Source of the DNA: Chloranthus sessilifolius
Taxonomy: Eukaryota; Streptophyta; Magnoliopsida; Chloranthales; Chloranthaceae
Direction: 5' to 3'
NCBI GenBank assembly: GCA_021018995.1
Contig: CM037586.1
Coordinates: forward strand, 150,020,060 to 150,084,059
DNA length: 64,000 nucleotides
In this document: piece after piece, positions 44,516 through 55,659 of the stretch
How the letters are laid out: every line of letters starts with the position of its first letter
How positions within the stretch are numbered: position 1 is the stretch's first letter
Translations under genes and position numbers: made by a program
Notes under the pieces: model-generated
The model's input: the letters and a program-made list of their open reading frames with translations, nothing else
Told to the model about the DNA's origin: nothing
The model's database searches: none

Positions 44516-45159
44516 TTGGGAAGTGCCTCATGATGTCCGATAAAAACACTAGCAAATATCCTAAATCAATTCTACCTAGAAAATTGGACTTAGAGAAAAT
44601 CAAAGTACTTGAGGAATGTAGGAAATCCAAGTGAAATGAGAAAAAACCTACATTAGGAGGAAACCGAAAGATCCGATAAAAAACCTCTAAGAACAAAAAG
44701 CATAAAAATAAAGAAAATAAACCCCCGAGTTAATAGGACAGAGTCCTATTAAAATACAAAGCAAGACCACCCATACTCTTCAAACTTTGGAAAAACACAT
44801 AAAATGTTTTAATTTCTTCAAACTTCCAAAGGATCTTTTACTTCCACTTTCTTCTTCTTTTGCCCAAGACCCAACGGAGTTGGTGTATTGATTTTTGCCT
44901 TGAGGGATTTGAGCTGGATCGTTTTGTGGTCATCAACAATTGATTGGAGAGATCGAGTTCGGAGGCTATGGAAACGGTCTGCGATGGATCGTTGGATTCC
45001 ATTGGAATTTTATAGGGCATGTGTTAATTGTCGATATATCATTTGTACTCATTGTAATCGTTTTGTTTCATTGATTGGGTTTTCATGTAAAAAATTGTGT
45101 TGTGTATTTTATTTGTGATTGTGCTTCTAGTTGTCCATGATGCGCTTCATGATAACCAC
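44516..45159. other. Intergenic stretch without a recognisable feature
   Basis: Short open frames on both strands near 44840-45118 carry no recognised motif. Could include a fragment of host sequence, but no support was found. Confidence 0.35.
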
Positions 45160-45470
45160 GAGGAATTTGCTCAACTTTGAAGCCCGATACAAACTGGCGT
45201 ATCGGCTGGTTTTTAAGCAGATATTTATCTGAAATATTGGATACACATTGGCTAAATCGGTGGATACTGAAGGACTCTTTTCTACAAAAGAAATATAAAA
45301 ATTATATAAACAATTAAAAATATAAAGAATAGCTCAAAGATCATTTTTGGTATTATATCCGATTCATATCGGCCGATATGACCCGATATAACCCAATAGG
45401 AGCCGATATTGACCAAGTTTGATGCAATATTTGACCCATATAAAATTGGAGGTATATATCGTGTCACATG
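45160..45470. repeat. GTATCGG-type dispersed repeat, copy 4
   Basis: CTGGCGTATCGGCTGG, CATATCGGCCGATATGACCC and AGCCGATATTGACC lie within 300 bp, the same vocabulary as copies 1-3. Confidence 0.5.
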
Positions 45471-45854
45471 TCACCTAACTCAAAACATATTGCTGAAATT
45501 TAAAACTATGGTATTAAGTACATTACCGGGCCAGTTGAGAGCCGCGGTACTCCAGTCAATATCCTTTGGTCCAAATGGTCAAAATTTTGGTGCTAACTGT
45601 ACCATAGGTGGCACAAATGAGCATAAGCTCATTTTTGACCTTGGCACTGAGGTCGGATATCTTACACTAAGTCCTCCACTTTGTCTTCCTAAACTTGCAC
45701 CCATCAATATGTTGACTAGGATTACCAGTGGAGCCACTCATTCAACCATCTAGAAAATAATATTTGTAATCATTGACTTTGATTTTAGCTGGTGTTACTA
45801 TTACCACACCGCCTTATATTACCGTCATCTCACTTAAGAAAAATATATTCATTG
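45471..45854. other. Unassigned sequence with a 114-codon plus-strand frame
   Basis: The frame 45409-45753 overlaps the GTATCGG repeat at its start and shows no motif. It is most likely chance. Confidence 0.25.
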
Positions 45855-46145
45855 TTTTGAATAAAGTAATGGAGGTTATTTTTTGTCCCAATTTTTTACT
45901 TAATACATCTTGCGTTCAAGCCTACCATTAGATTACCGTAGTTGATTCCACGTGTCACACATTCCAAAAGGTGAATATGAACCATGTTTGGTGATTGATT
46001 GTGATGACACTCACTTTTTGGAATGTGTGCCACATGAAATCAACATCTGACCTTTTAGATAGGATCATGATCTCAAGATCTATTTTGTTGAAATTGGGAC
46101 AAAAAATAACCTTTCTTGTCCGACTCAAAGCAGTTAATAGCATTT
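45855..46145. mobile_element. Foldback element, copy 8
   Basis: CCACGTGTCACACATTCCAAAA (near 45947-45969) pairs with TTTTTGGAATGTGTGCCACATG (near 46014-46036). Outer arms GGAGGTTATTTTTTGTCCCA and GGGACAAAAAATAACC are also complementary. The centre is near 45990. Non-coding. Confidence 0.75.
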
Positions 46146-46326
46146 TGTTTTGCTTAAATGAGGGAGATATAACATACGATGGCGTGGTTGTAAAATCAGC
46201 ATTGATTTTTCACATATACTATTCAGTGTTGCTATTGTCATTAACTTTATGTACAAATGGTGGCCAATTATGGTTAGTGGAGAAAGAGTGTCCACCATTA
46301 TGTGCTCTTTTATTAACTTTAAGTGG

Positions 46327-46328
<2 letters not shown>

Positions 46329-46369
<41 letters not shown>
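46329..46369. repeat. (TA)n microsatellite
   Basis: Uninterrupted TA run of about 40 bp that ends exactly where the family 1 LTR begins. Confidence 0.9.
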
Positions 46370-46372
<3 letters not shown>

Positions 46373-48540
46373 AACAACTCAGATTTTTTAATTTTATTTA
46401 ATGATATTAGATGATATATTACTCATGCATGGTGTTAATGTTCCACACCAAAATTCATCCACTTTAGAAATAATTTGATTTTTTTATATCAATATTAGAC
46501 TCATTGAGAAGTACTCGCCGATATAATTTCAGCGATATATAATTTATAAATTTTCGATAAGAATATAAAAAATTATGCCCGTTTGAAGAGTGAAACAGGT
46601 TAAAGGGCATAATTGTAATTTCAGGAGAGAATCACCATTTGCTTTGGTGCTTACACAAAGCGCTGAAACAAAACTTTTTCTCAAGTTATTCAAGTGTTGT
46701 ATGAATTCTCCTTTCGTAGAAAAACTATTATTTTATTAAATCTTGTATGGAAAGTCTTAATTAGAGTTAACGTAGAAAGAGAATTAGATATATATTCATT
46801 TTTTCTCTCAATTGTCTTACTCAATTCTCTCTTCTCTGTAAAAGCTCCGGCAGTGCCATCTTTTTTAACTCCTCGTCGAATCTCCATCGATTTTTCGATC
46901 TTATCAGAGAATTTTCTACCATCAAAGTTTCTCATTGCCGCGACCGATCTATCGTAAGAAAGGAATTCTCGCGAAAAGACTCGGGCATATCGTCTCTCGA
47001 ATCCGATCTCCATTAACCCAAATCATCGTAGGATTCGAATCACGCTTCAACAGGTGGGTGTCTCTAAATCCATATTAAATTATTCAGTTATTTCTTAAAA
47101 AAAAAACCCTAATTTTCTCCTAAAATTTGACAGATTTCGGGTCTTAAAAACATAAAAATTTAACCTAAAATCGATATTATCGTTTTTCCCAAATTTTCGT
47201 GAAATTCGGTCAAACTCTTCAACAGACATAGCCTTGGTATTTTGGCCATAACCTTTTACTCCGAATTTGGATTGACATGATTCTTATGATATTAGAAAGA
47301 AAACAGCGAGATCTACAACTTTGTCAGAAATAACAATTTCACGAATTTAATATTTTTAAGGTCAAAATTAAGCTGCATGTCGGGATACATTTTAAATAAT
47401 CCAAGGTTGCACGGATTTGACATTATTTTTTTAAACTCTTGGGTTACTTTATGCTCAACTTGCCTCCAGACTTATAAATCACTAAAATTATATAAAATAT
47501 ATTAAATAGCTTTCATCGAATAATAATCTATAAATTTAAGGGGTTAAATATTAATGTTTTTCAACACTCACCATTCTATTACCTCTTTTAAGCCTTTTAC
47601 AACCCTTGAATGGACATGTGTGTCCTTTTAAAATTTGAAATACGTCCGATTGCTATACCAATCGACCATCAGTTTCTATGGATATAATTAACCCCAATAA
47701 AGTATGTTTTCAACTCAATCATAAAATAAATATAGTTAAATATTTATTATTCTCTGTTTTACTTCAATGCTTCATGCGTTATGCTCTATATTAATTTTCT
47801 TCAAAAATATAAAATGCCTAGGGTTTATATTATAGTTTATTCTTACATATGTTCACCATCATCATATGACATTCATCATGTAGAATATTACGATAGGGCA
47901 TATGCATTTAAGTTAAGAATAAGATATAACACATGACATAAGACTTCGTCATGGTGAGATTTCTTTCACGGTCAAGTGAAACTTGAAATATAGGCGTTCA
48001 TGTATAGATGCAACCCTCTATGGTAGAATGGGATGCCACATGAAGTACATCCAGGTTACTATAGAACCCGTCCCTTGAAAAACATGATTTGTGAGGCTTA
48101 TCGTATCGTGACCCATTTTAATTAAGTTTAAGAAAAGATGAAATATGAATATGTTAAGATACGAGATATTAAGAAAATGGGGACTTAAGCCCACGTAAAT
48201 ATGAAATCGGGACGGGGACTTAGGCCCAGAACCGAATAAAGATATGATATATTAAGATACACTGTGAAGGCCAGCTAAACACAAATTAAGTTCTACACGT
48301 GTCATACCTTCCGAGCCACCGTAAGGGTCCAACGTCTACAACCAAGACGAGTCTTAATGACATTATAGCCTTGTCTCGAACTAAGGAGACATCGTAGTTA
48401 CTAGGCCGGTAATCTTATCTGGCTGAATAGTGGTTTATGTTATGATATGGAGGTTAGATGATTATCTACACGTGGACCTCGCGTGATAGGCTCGAGCAGC
48501 GATCTTGACACATATCAATACAGTGAAAAGTTGACTTCCC
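46370..48540 (-). mobile_element. Family 1 LTR, minus strand, 5' truncated
   Basis: The plus strand starts TGTAACAACTCAGATTTTT, which is the complement of an LTR end in GTTGTTACA. The landmarks of the copy at 13045 appear in reverse order and orientation: AATTATGCCCGTTTGAAG (46574), a GGCATATGC segment, GACGAGTCTTAATGACATT and TACCTTCCGAGCCACCGTAAGG (48307). The far end with TGTCACGACCC was not found, so it is truncated near 48540. Confidence 0.6.
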
Positions 48541-48716
48541 AAATTCAGAGCCTCAAAAATCTATAATCATAACTTTTGAGAGTTTCTAGAGGTGAGAAGG
48601 TTTCTTAAAAAGACTTTATCAATGCAGTCAAAAGCTGACTTCCCAAATTCAGAGCTGCAAAAATCTATAATCATAACTTTTGACAATTTCTAGAGGTTAG
48701 AAGGTTCTTAAAAAGA
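48518..48716. repeat. Tandem duplication, unit about 104 bp
   Basis: Two copies of a unit with GACTTCCCAAATTCAGAGC, AAATCTATAATCATAACTTT and TTTCTAGAGGT in the same order, about 104 bp apart. Non-coding. Confidence 0.85.
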
Positions 48717-49484
48717 ATAATTATTTTTATGACATATGTTATTATTATTATCACCATCATCATCACCATTATGACAGTCATATTCCACCTAGTTGAGATT
48801 GATTTTATTGTAAAGATTTGACGAGAGTTTTCACAACTGGCCGCCAACTTATTACTAACCCACTTCCTTTCATATCAGGGGCTTGTGATATATAGAAAAC
48901 AATGTAATCTTTTTGAGGAAATGAGGAGGATCGCCTTGGGGTCATTGGATGGAATTGAATCTCGGTGGATTGTCGATTGTTTTGAATTGCGGGGATGGCA
49001 TTTTGGGACAGGATTCTTTCGAAAGCGCCCCAATATAAAAATCGAAAAATACCCCTTTACTAAGATCAATGAATAAACCCCCCATAATACATAAAAGGGT
49101 AGCTCTATTTACAGCTACGAAATTAGTGAGGGCATCTACGTTGTAAATCATTCGCATGATTTGTCTGTCAGGTGATTTTGCTGTGAAAAAGTTGACCGGT
49201 TAATGGTGTGCCTATAGTCTTAATATTTATGTTTATGAAAGATAACGATCTCGCTCTTCCGATTCAAAGCATTCCGCTGTTTTCAGCATAAGTGCCCCCC
49301 TTATATAAAATAGGCGGTTAGATATATATCTGAATCTTTATTTTGTTGCCGATCAAAAAACTGAAAAAAAAAAAATCTTTATTTTGTTGTCACTTTATCT
49401 CACGATTGAATAGTTGGAAATAGAGAAGGAGAAATTTGCTCTCTCACCAACCACTGGTCATTCTACCTCATAATGCGCTGGGAA
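48717..49484. other. Intergenic stretch; one foldback fragment
   Basis: A piece resembling one arm end of the main foldback family lies near 49240-49290 (GATCTCGCTCTTCCGATTCAAAG). Otherwise no feature was recognised. Short frames near 48875-49157 overlap on both strands without motifs. Confidence 0.35.
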
Positions 49485-49975
49485 GGGTATTTTTTTTTTG
49501 GGGACTTTAGAAAAACAAGCTACTTTAGAAACGTTTTAGGCAAGGGAGTCATTACTTGCACACGAGTTTTAAGTCATTGCATGGGGTTTAAAAAAGACTT
49601 TATATTTTAGGGACATGGGTTATGTGAAAATGCAATCTAGGTTGTCTGATTTAAAGTTCATGATCTATAAATTCTTGGTGGATAAGATTGGAGCAAAACT
49701 CCTTATTTATCATATGATTTATTGTTGTCAACTACTGAATCAAACAATTGTCTTTGACTATATTTATTTACATGATGAAGATTATATTTCATGCCAATCT
49801 TATCCACTAAGGATCTATAGATCATGAACTTTCAATCAGGTGGCTCAGATTCCATTTTCACATGTCACATGCACTTAAAATACAAAGTTTCTTTTTAACT
49901 GCAATGCAATCATTTAAAAAGTGAGTGCAAGTAATCGCCCCTTTTAGGCTATTAGGCTAGGAAAAAACATGTTTA
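49485..49975. mobile_element. Second foldback family, copy 1
   Basis: GTCATTACTTGCACACGAG pairs with GTGAGTGCAAGTAATCGCC, and TCTGATTTAAAGTTCATGAT pairs with ATCATGAACTTTCAATCAG. GTGGATAAGATTGGAGC near 49678 pairs with GCCAATCTTATCCAC near 49793. The loop is near 49745. Non-coding. A related copy lies at 51170-51610. Confidence 0.7.
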
Positions 49976-50155
49976 GGTAAAAGGGGTTTCACGGAAATTA
50001 GGAGTTCAGAGATATGTGAGATCTCAATATTGGCACATGTGAGGTATGAAAAAGTTCGTAGCAAATTATATCACTACCTCTTTTTCTTAGCAAATTACAT
50101 CACTACCCTCTTGTTTAACAAATTACATCACTAACACTCTTTCTTAGCAAATTAC

Positions 50156-50518
50156 TAGGGGTGTATTTGGTTCGGTTTGGTCGGTTTTAGACCAAAACCA
50201 CAAACGAAATTGGTTTTAATTGGTTTCTAAATATTCAAACCAAACCAACCCGATTCAATTCGGTTTCGATTTGATTCGGCCGGTTTCAATTTTCCTATAA
50301 GTTCTACTTGTACATCAAAATTTTCCCAATTTCTCAACCTGCTTTACACTTTTACTATTTTCATTTTTGCTAGTCATTTTATTTTTGCTAAAATACACTC
50401 TACGTCTTGTGAGATGCGAGTCTTAAGTAAGGTTGTGAAATACAAAATTTGGGCCTAAATTTTGGATAAAAAATTCGAGGCCCAATTGTCTACTTGATTC
50501 AAGTTGACTATATATATA

Positions 50519-50592
<74 letters not shown>

Positions 50593-50756
50593 ACTTACAA
50601 TCGGTTCGGTTGGTTTTGGCTTGAGAAGGCTCGAAACTGAAACCAAACAGAACTTTGTGGTTTTTCCTTTTGCCAAACCGGTACCCATCTAAACCGGACC
50701 AAAACCGATGGTTCGATCCGGTTTGGTCGGTTCGGCCCAAAAAATGCACAACCCTA
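50156..50756. mobile_element. hAT-type MITE inserted in the minisatellite
   Basis: Starts TAGGGGTGTATTTGGTTCGG and ends AAAAAATGCACAACCCTA, with arms of the GGTTCGGTTTGGTCGGTTTT type. It is flanked by the exact 8-bp duplication CAAATTAC (50148-50155 and 50757-50764), which is part of the minisatellite unit. It contains a (TA)n tract. Non-coding. Related in type to the common plant hAT MITEs with TAGGGGTG ends. Confidence 0.9.
50509..50588. repeat. (TA)n microsatellite
   Basis: About 80 bp of TA repeats with one TC interruption, within the hAT-type MITE. Confidence 0.95.
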
Positions 50757-51169
50757 CAAATTACATCACTACCCCTCTTTCTTAGCAAATTATATCACTA
50801 CACTCTTGCTTAACAAATTACATAACTATCACTCGTTCTTAGCAAATTACATCACTACCCCTCGATGGGTAATGGGCGATAGGCGATGGGCGATGTGGCC
50901 CATCGCCCAACACCGATTACCCATCGAGGGATAGTGATGTAATTTGCTAAGAAAGAGGGGTGGTGATGTAATTTGTTAAGCAATAGGGTAGTGGTGTAAT
51001 TTGTTATAAAAGAAGAAGGGTAGTGATATAATTTGCTAAGAAAGAAGGGTAGTGATGTAATTTACTAAGAAAGATGGGTAGTCATGTAATTTGCTAAGCA
51101 AGATGGTAGTGATGTAATTTGTTAAGAAAGAAGGATAATGATGTAATTTGCTAAGAACTTTTTCAAACC

Positions 51170-51610
51170 CCACATAAAAGGGAGCCGTTACTTGCACACA
51201 CTGCTCAGATTGCACCGAATTTAAAAAAGGACTTGCAAGTTTGGCGACCTCTACTATGTGAAAACACCATGTAAGCTGTTTGATTTGAAGGCCATGATTT
51301 AAAGATATCAATTATAAAAGATTAGAACAAAATACAATTTTCATCATTTGCTTAAATGGAGTTAAAGGCTATTATATAATTCAAGAGATGACTACAATAG
51401 ATCATATGACAAGTATCGTGTTTTGCTCCAATTTTATGTACCAGAGATCCGGTGTTCATGAACTTCAAATCAGACCGTCCATGTTGCATTTTTACATATC
51501 ACATGCCCCTAAAATACCAAGTCTTTTTTTAAATTCGGTGCAATCACTTGAAAAGCGTGTGCAATTAATGGCTCCCCCACGTAAAAGCGTTTCTAAAGTA
51601 GGCATATTTT
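51170..51610. mobile_element. Second foldback family, copy 2
   Basis: GGGAGCCGTTACTTGCACAC pairs with GTGTGCAATTAATGGCTCCC, and GTTTGATTTGAAGGCCATGA pairs with TCATGAACTTCAAATCAGAC. The loop is near 51375. Non-coding. Together with copy 1 it flanks the palindromic minisatellite. Confidence 0.75.
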
Positions 51611-51884
51611 TCTAATTTTCCCTACTTTTTCCTTGTAAAAGGAGTAAATTAGGTACCAATATTATCCACCAAGGTCGGTACTCCTTTTGTTAGATTCATA
51701 AATTGTAGTAAAAATGTGTTTTGGAGTATTTATCACTGATTTAACGACAAAAAATAATTGTACCTCTCTCGAGTTGGATGGAAAGAGATTAACATTACAC
51801 CATTTTGAGTGTATAAACGCAACACACGTAATACTTACATGCATAAACTTCCGTAACTTCCTTCTATCTACAGCTAGATTAGCT

Positions 51885-52203
51885 CCATAGACTAGTAGCT
51901 ATCAACATAAATTGAAGCCATCCTGAATCTTTTGAACCTCACATAAAATAGCTTGATCAGTTTTGTTTAAGTTCTGAACCTTATACTGTTGAGGGTTCCA
52001 CATTATCCACACTCTTCCATACTCGTGAGATTGGTAGTTATCGACAGTCTCAAAGTCTCCATATATTCTTTTTGAATTTTTCCAGACCTATTTGTTTCCA
52101 TCAAACAAATAATTTCTATATCATGATTTCTGATCAGCTTTTTGACCTCTGTTTGTTTTTCACGATATCCAAAGCCCCTAATGTTCCATAAACAAATATT
52201 CAT
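51885..52203 (-). pseudogene. LINE endonuclease N-terminal fragment
   Basis: A minus-strand frame of 66 codons from 52203 begins MNICLWNIRGFGYREKQTEV and includes DIEIICLMETN, the typical start of plant LINE endonuclease (WN.RG...., ..ETK-type catalytic Glu). After a shift it continues with RVWIMWNPQQ. The rest of the LINE is absent here. Confidence 0.8.
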
Positions 52204-52408
52204 TGTGATTGAGATGAGATTTGACTTTCACTGTTCGGTTTAAAGGCTTTTTGACTGACCCTAAGCTCCCTATAGAAATGCTTGTTTTCATAATTCTGGG
52301 GAAAATATCTTAAATATTGTGATCTTGGGATTAAGTGGGTAACTCACTAACTTGATGAAAAAACAAGCCATTTGTCCTAAAAAGTGACCAATTTTTCAAA
52401 ATATAGAT

Positions 52409-55081
52409 TGTAATAGCCCTGAAAAGTCGAACAAGAAACTAGACTGTTTCGATATGCGTGCCCGATACGAAAATCGAGACAGATTTAGAATTTTTATAAT
52501 TAATATTATTTGAAATAATATTAGCCTGTCGTTATGTGAGGTCAAGGGTGACTTTTCACGTGAATCCGAGTCTAGTAGAACCTTGGCGTGGCACGTTGCG
52601 TCGTAGCGACCATGTTCGCGCTTCACACCGAAGTCAAACCTTGGGATTAAGCTGAAATATCAGAGATATTTCAGTTTGGTAACTTATAAGGGAAGGAAGA
52701 GAAGAGACCAGAAAGATCTCCTGTCTTCTTCTTCCTCTTGTTCTTGAAGTAAACTCTGTAGCTAGGTTTTGCTTGGGTGAGTTCTTCGTGAAAAACAGGA
52801 TTAGCGATACCCGAGATTGTGAGTTGTCTGAGTTAGGGTATGTAGAGTTTAATGAGACGAGCTCAAGTATAGTCTATGAGTGTGTGAGACCTCAGCGTGC
52901 TGAATCAGAGCCAAAGGTCTCCTTATCGAAAGCATACCGTCGATAAAGCCCAAGTCCAGATCCAAAACCCTCTTTCGGATTGATTTGCCAAAACCCCGAA
53001 AGGGCCCGACTAAAGGTGTGTTTATGCTTTTAAATATGGGCAAATGAGAGCCCTTATGTATGTGTGTATGTGTATTAATGGTTGCAAGAAACCATTAATG
53101 AAGATGGGTCAAAATAGGGAAGAGTAGATGACCTCCATTAATGACAGAGTTTCTGTCATTATTGATCGATCAATGACAAAGATTGATCGATCAATACTTG
53201 GGTGATCGATCAATGAAAGCCATTGATCGATTAATCTGTATAAGACAAAGAAGTGAACAAAAGCCTTGAAAATTCTGGAAGTTTAATGCACGAAGGGTAT
53301 TGATCGATCAATTTGTGAATTGATCAATCAATCCTGGGTATTGATCGATCAACAAGAAAATGATCGATCGATGACTGGTGGTGATCGATCAATGAAGGCA
53401 TTGATCGATCACTGTTGTGTATTAATCGATCAATAGAGGCATTGATTGATCAATCTGTATAAATATTAAATGTGAACAGAAGGTGGGAAATTTGAATTTT
53501 TGGCTATTGATCGATCAACGAAGGTATTGATCGATCAACATGATGCATTGATCGATCAACTGAGCAAGTAATCAATCAATTTTCCTTTGTGGATTGTGAA
53601 GAGGAAAGGAGCTATTGATCGATCAATAGAGGTATTGATCGATCAATGATGAGAGGTGATCGATCAATAGGGGCTATTGATCGATCAATTTACTCTATTG
53701 CTTGTTAAAGAGAAGAGAGAATTGATCGATCAATGGGGTCATTGATCGATCAATAAGAGTGGTGATCGATCAATCACCCCTGTTTCTGCCTGTTTTGAAT
53801 TATATAAAGTAAACCTCACTGGACATTGTACCAGTTTATGTTCTGGCATCCCTGACACTTAGAATACTATGTTTAGGGTCTAGGATCAGACCATGACTTT
53901 CTGAAAGGCTTTAGAATTGCTTCGAAAGAAGTCTAACCTGAGGTAGGGGAATTCCATTGAAATTGCATTTATTTTTGATTTCATGGTTCCAAAGCTTCTG
54001 TATTTGATTGCATAGTTTGATTTTATCGTCCAGTCATGTTTAGCATATGTGTGACAACTCTATTATAAATCTGACACCTGTCATCTGTTATCCGATTTCC
54101 GTTAAGTATGATACACCTGCATGTAATTTAAGGTTTAATACTCTGACGAATCCCACCGACTCGGCGGTATAACCGTTTCTGGCACACTCGTGCATCTGCT
54201 TGAAAATCCTCTGTACAATTGCACTCCGTAGTTTAGGCATTGTTGCGTTTCCTGAAATTGTTCATGTGAACGACGATGGTCGGGATTACCCATCGGACCA
54301 AATCTTGCTACCACATGCTATACTCACAGGAGTTATTTAAGTTTACTATGCTAAGTCATTATACACGGTATGCATCACATTAGGTCAATTCCAATAAGAT
54401 CTGTCTGTTTGATAAATTCTGTATATTAAAAACACTGTTGGCATCTGTTCAGTTCTGTTCATATCTTCTGTAATCATGTTTTACAATTAAGATGCAACTT
54501 TAAATGATATTCTTCTACCGAGCTAAGATGTAGCTCACCCTGCTTTCCATTAACTTTATAGGTTCTAAGGATGTAGCTCCCTACATCGAGAGCGACCCAG
54601 ATTACCAGCCTGACCCAGAGGCTGAGGCCGAGGACGAGGAGACGGACATCCAAGCAGACGAGTTCTACCCGTAGCCTGGGTACTTGAGTCCGATGTTTTG
54701 TATTTTGATATTCCAGATTATTGTGTGCCTGATGGCTACCGTCTGTATATATATTACTATAGATATTGTATTCATGTACTTTTATACATTCTATTGGAAC
54801 CACTATCAGGAACCATTATTTGGGTGATGGATGTCCATCACCAATGGTTCTTCTTGGTTCCTTTTTGGGAATGTATATTCTTTTGGTATATAGAAATACA
54901 TGTTTTATTTATTGTATTCATTTATTTTTAAACGCCTTATGTGATAACTCGACCTACCACTGCTGGACAGTGTGCTTGATTTTCGCTGTACGAGCAGACA
55001 CTTTATGATTTGTCCTGGGGATCATCCAGAGTATGATCCTGATGGCACGAATTTTCGGGCGCGGAAATCCGGGCTGTCACA
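52409..55081 (-). mobile_element. Family 2 LTR (probably solo), minus strand
   Basis: The plus strand starts TGTAATAGCCCTGAAAAG and ends GAAATCCGGGCTGTCACA. The reverse complement therefore starts TGTGACAGCCCGGATTTC, as in the element at 14754. An exact 5-bp duplication TAGAT lies at 52404-52408 and 55082-55086. No gag-pol content in 2673 bp. Both family 2 copies have a GGGTGAGCT motif (on their own sense strand), here near 54530-54540 and in the other copy near 15195. A dense palindrome cluster lies at 53150-53775. Confidence 0.8.
53150..53775. repeat. Cluster of TTGATCGATCAA palindromes (family 2 LTR)
   Basis: More than twenty copies or one-base variants of ATTGATCGATCAAT within about 620 bp. 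Adjacent copies in a pair are mostly 19-21 bp apart centre to centre. Examples of complementary spacers: CAATAGAGGTATTG near 53624, CAATGGGGTCATTG near 53730, CAATGAAGGCATTG near 53390. Non-coding. Confidence 0.9.
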
Positions 55082-55086
55082 TAGAT

Positions 55087-55556
55087 CCTTAACAACTTTG
55101 TTACATAATACCAACTCTGAAAGAACATAGTAGATAATCTCCATGGCCTTTGTATTTCCTGGGGGTTGTCTGTTATTGCAGTTACTACAGATGATGCATT
55201 GAAATTTATGTCCTCTTTAGGTGGTGTTTATGACATTTATTTGTGCGAAAGGCGAATATTCTGAATCCCACGTAAAAGATTTTGCCACTAATTCTGCTAT
55301 TGGATGTGCAGAATGGTGGCACCTATGTTGGAGAATATGTTACGAGCAAGAGTACGGCTCCGGAGTTTATCGTTTTTCAAATGAACATCATTATGAGGGA
55401 GCCTAGCACGAGGGTAGACGGCAAGGACTCGGTATATGCACCTTTAGAGTTTATGTCTTCATGACCTTAATCGTTCCCTACTCTTTTCTTGATTGGTATA
55501 ACATTAACAAGTGAGCGGATGAGGAAGTATCAAACAGAAGTTTGGGCACCGTAGAC
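55087..55556. other. Unassigned stretch
   Basis: Overlapping plus-strand frames near 55221-55464 include VGEYVTSKSTAPEFIVFQMN. No family was recognised and the sequence is too short to support a gene. It may be a fragment of host or element coding sequence. Confidence 0.3.
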
Positions 55557-55659
55557 CAAAGATCAAAATTTTGGGTAAAATTTGGGCCGAAATCCGAAAA
55601 TTTGGCTGAAATTTCGGTCCAAATTATCGTTTCGGTGGGAACCGAAATTTTGATCCTTG
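55557..55659. mobile_element. hAT-type MITE with CAAGGATC-type ends, copy 2
   Basis: Left end CAAAGATCAAAATTTTGG, right end CCGAAATTTTGATCCTTG. The 8-bp flanks CCGTAGAC and CCACAGAC differ at two bases. A shorter, 103-bp relative of the element at 21845-22061. Confidence 0.75.

Larger units (their letters stand above)
50041..51165. repeat. Palindromic minisatellite (CAAATTACATCACTACCC units in both orientations)
   Basis: About 28-bp units with the core TTAGCAAATTACATCACTACC run forward at 50058-50155 and 50757-50870, then as complements (GGTAGTGATGTAATTTGCTAAG) at 50930-51150. The two arrays meet in a GC-rich hairpin (50858-50932) with GGGCGATGGG and complementary CCCATCGCCC. The outermost parts GAAAAAGTTCGTAGC and GCTAAGAACTTTTTC are also complementary, so the whole block is one large palindrome. 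Confidence 0.85.

Noticed and set aside
45409-45753. A 114-codon plus-strand open frame as a gene.
   Set aside because: It starts inside the GTATCGG repeat block and shows no recognisable domain.
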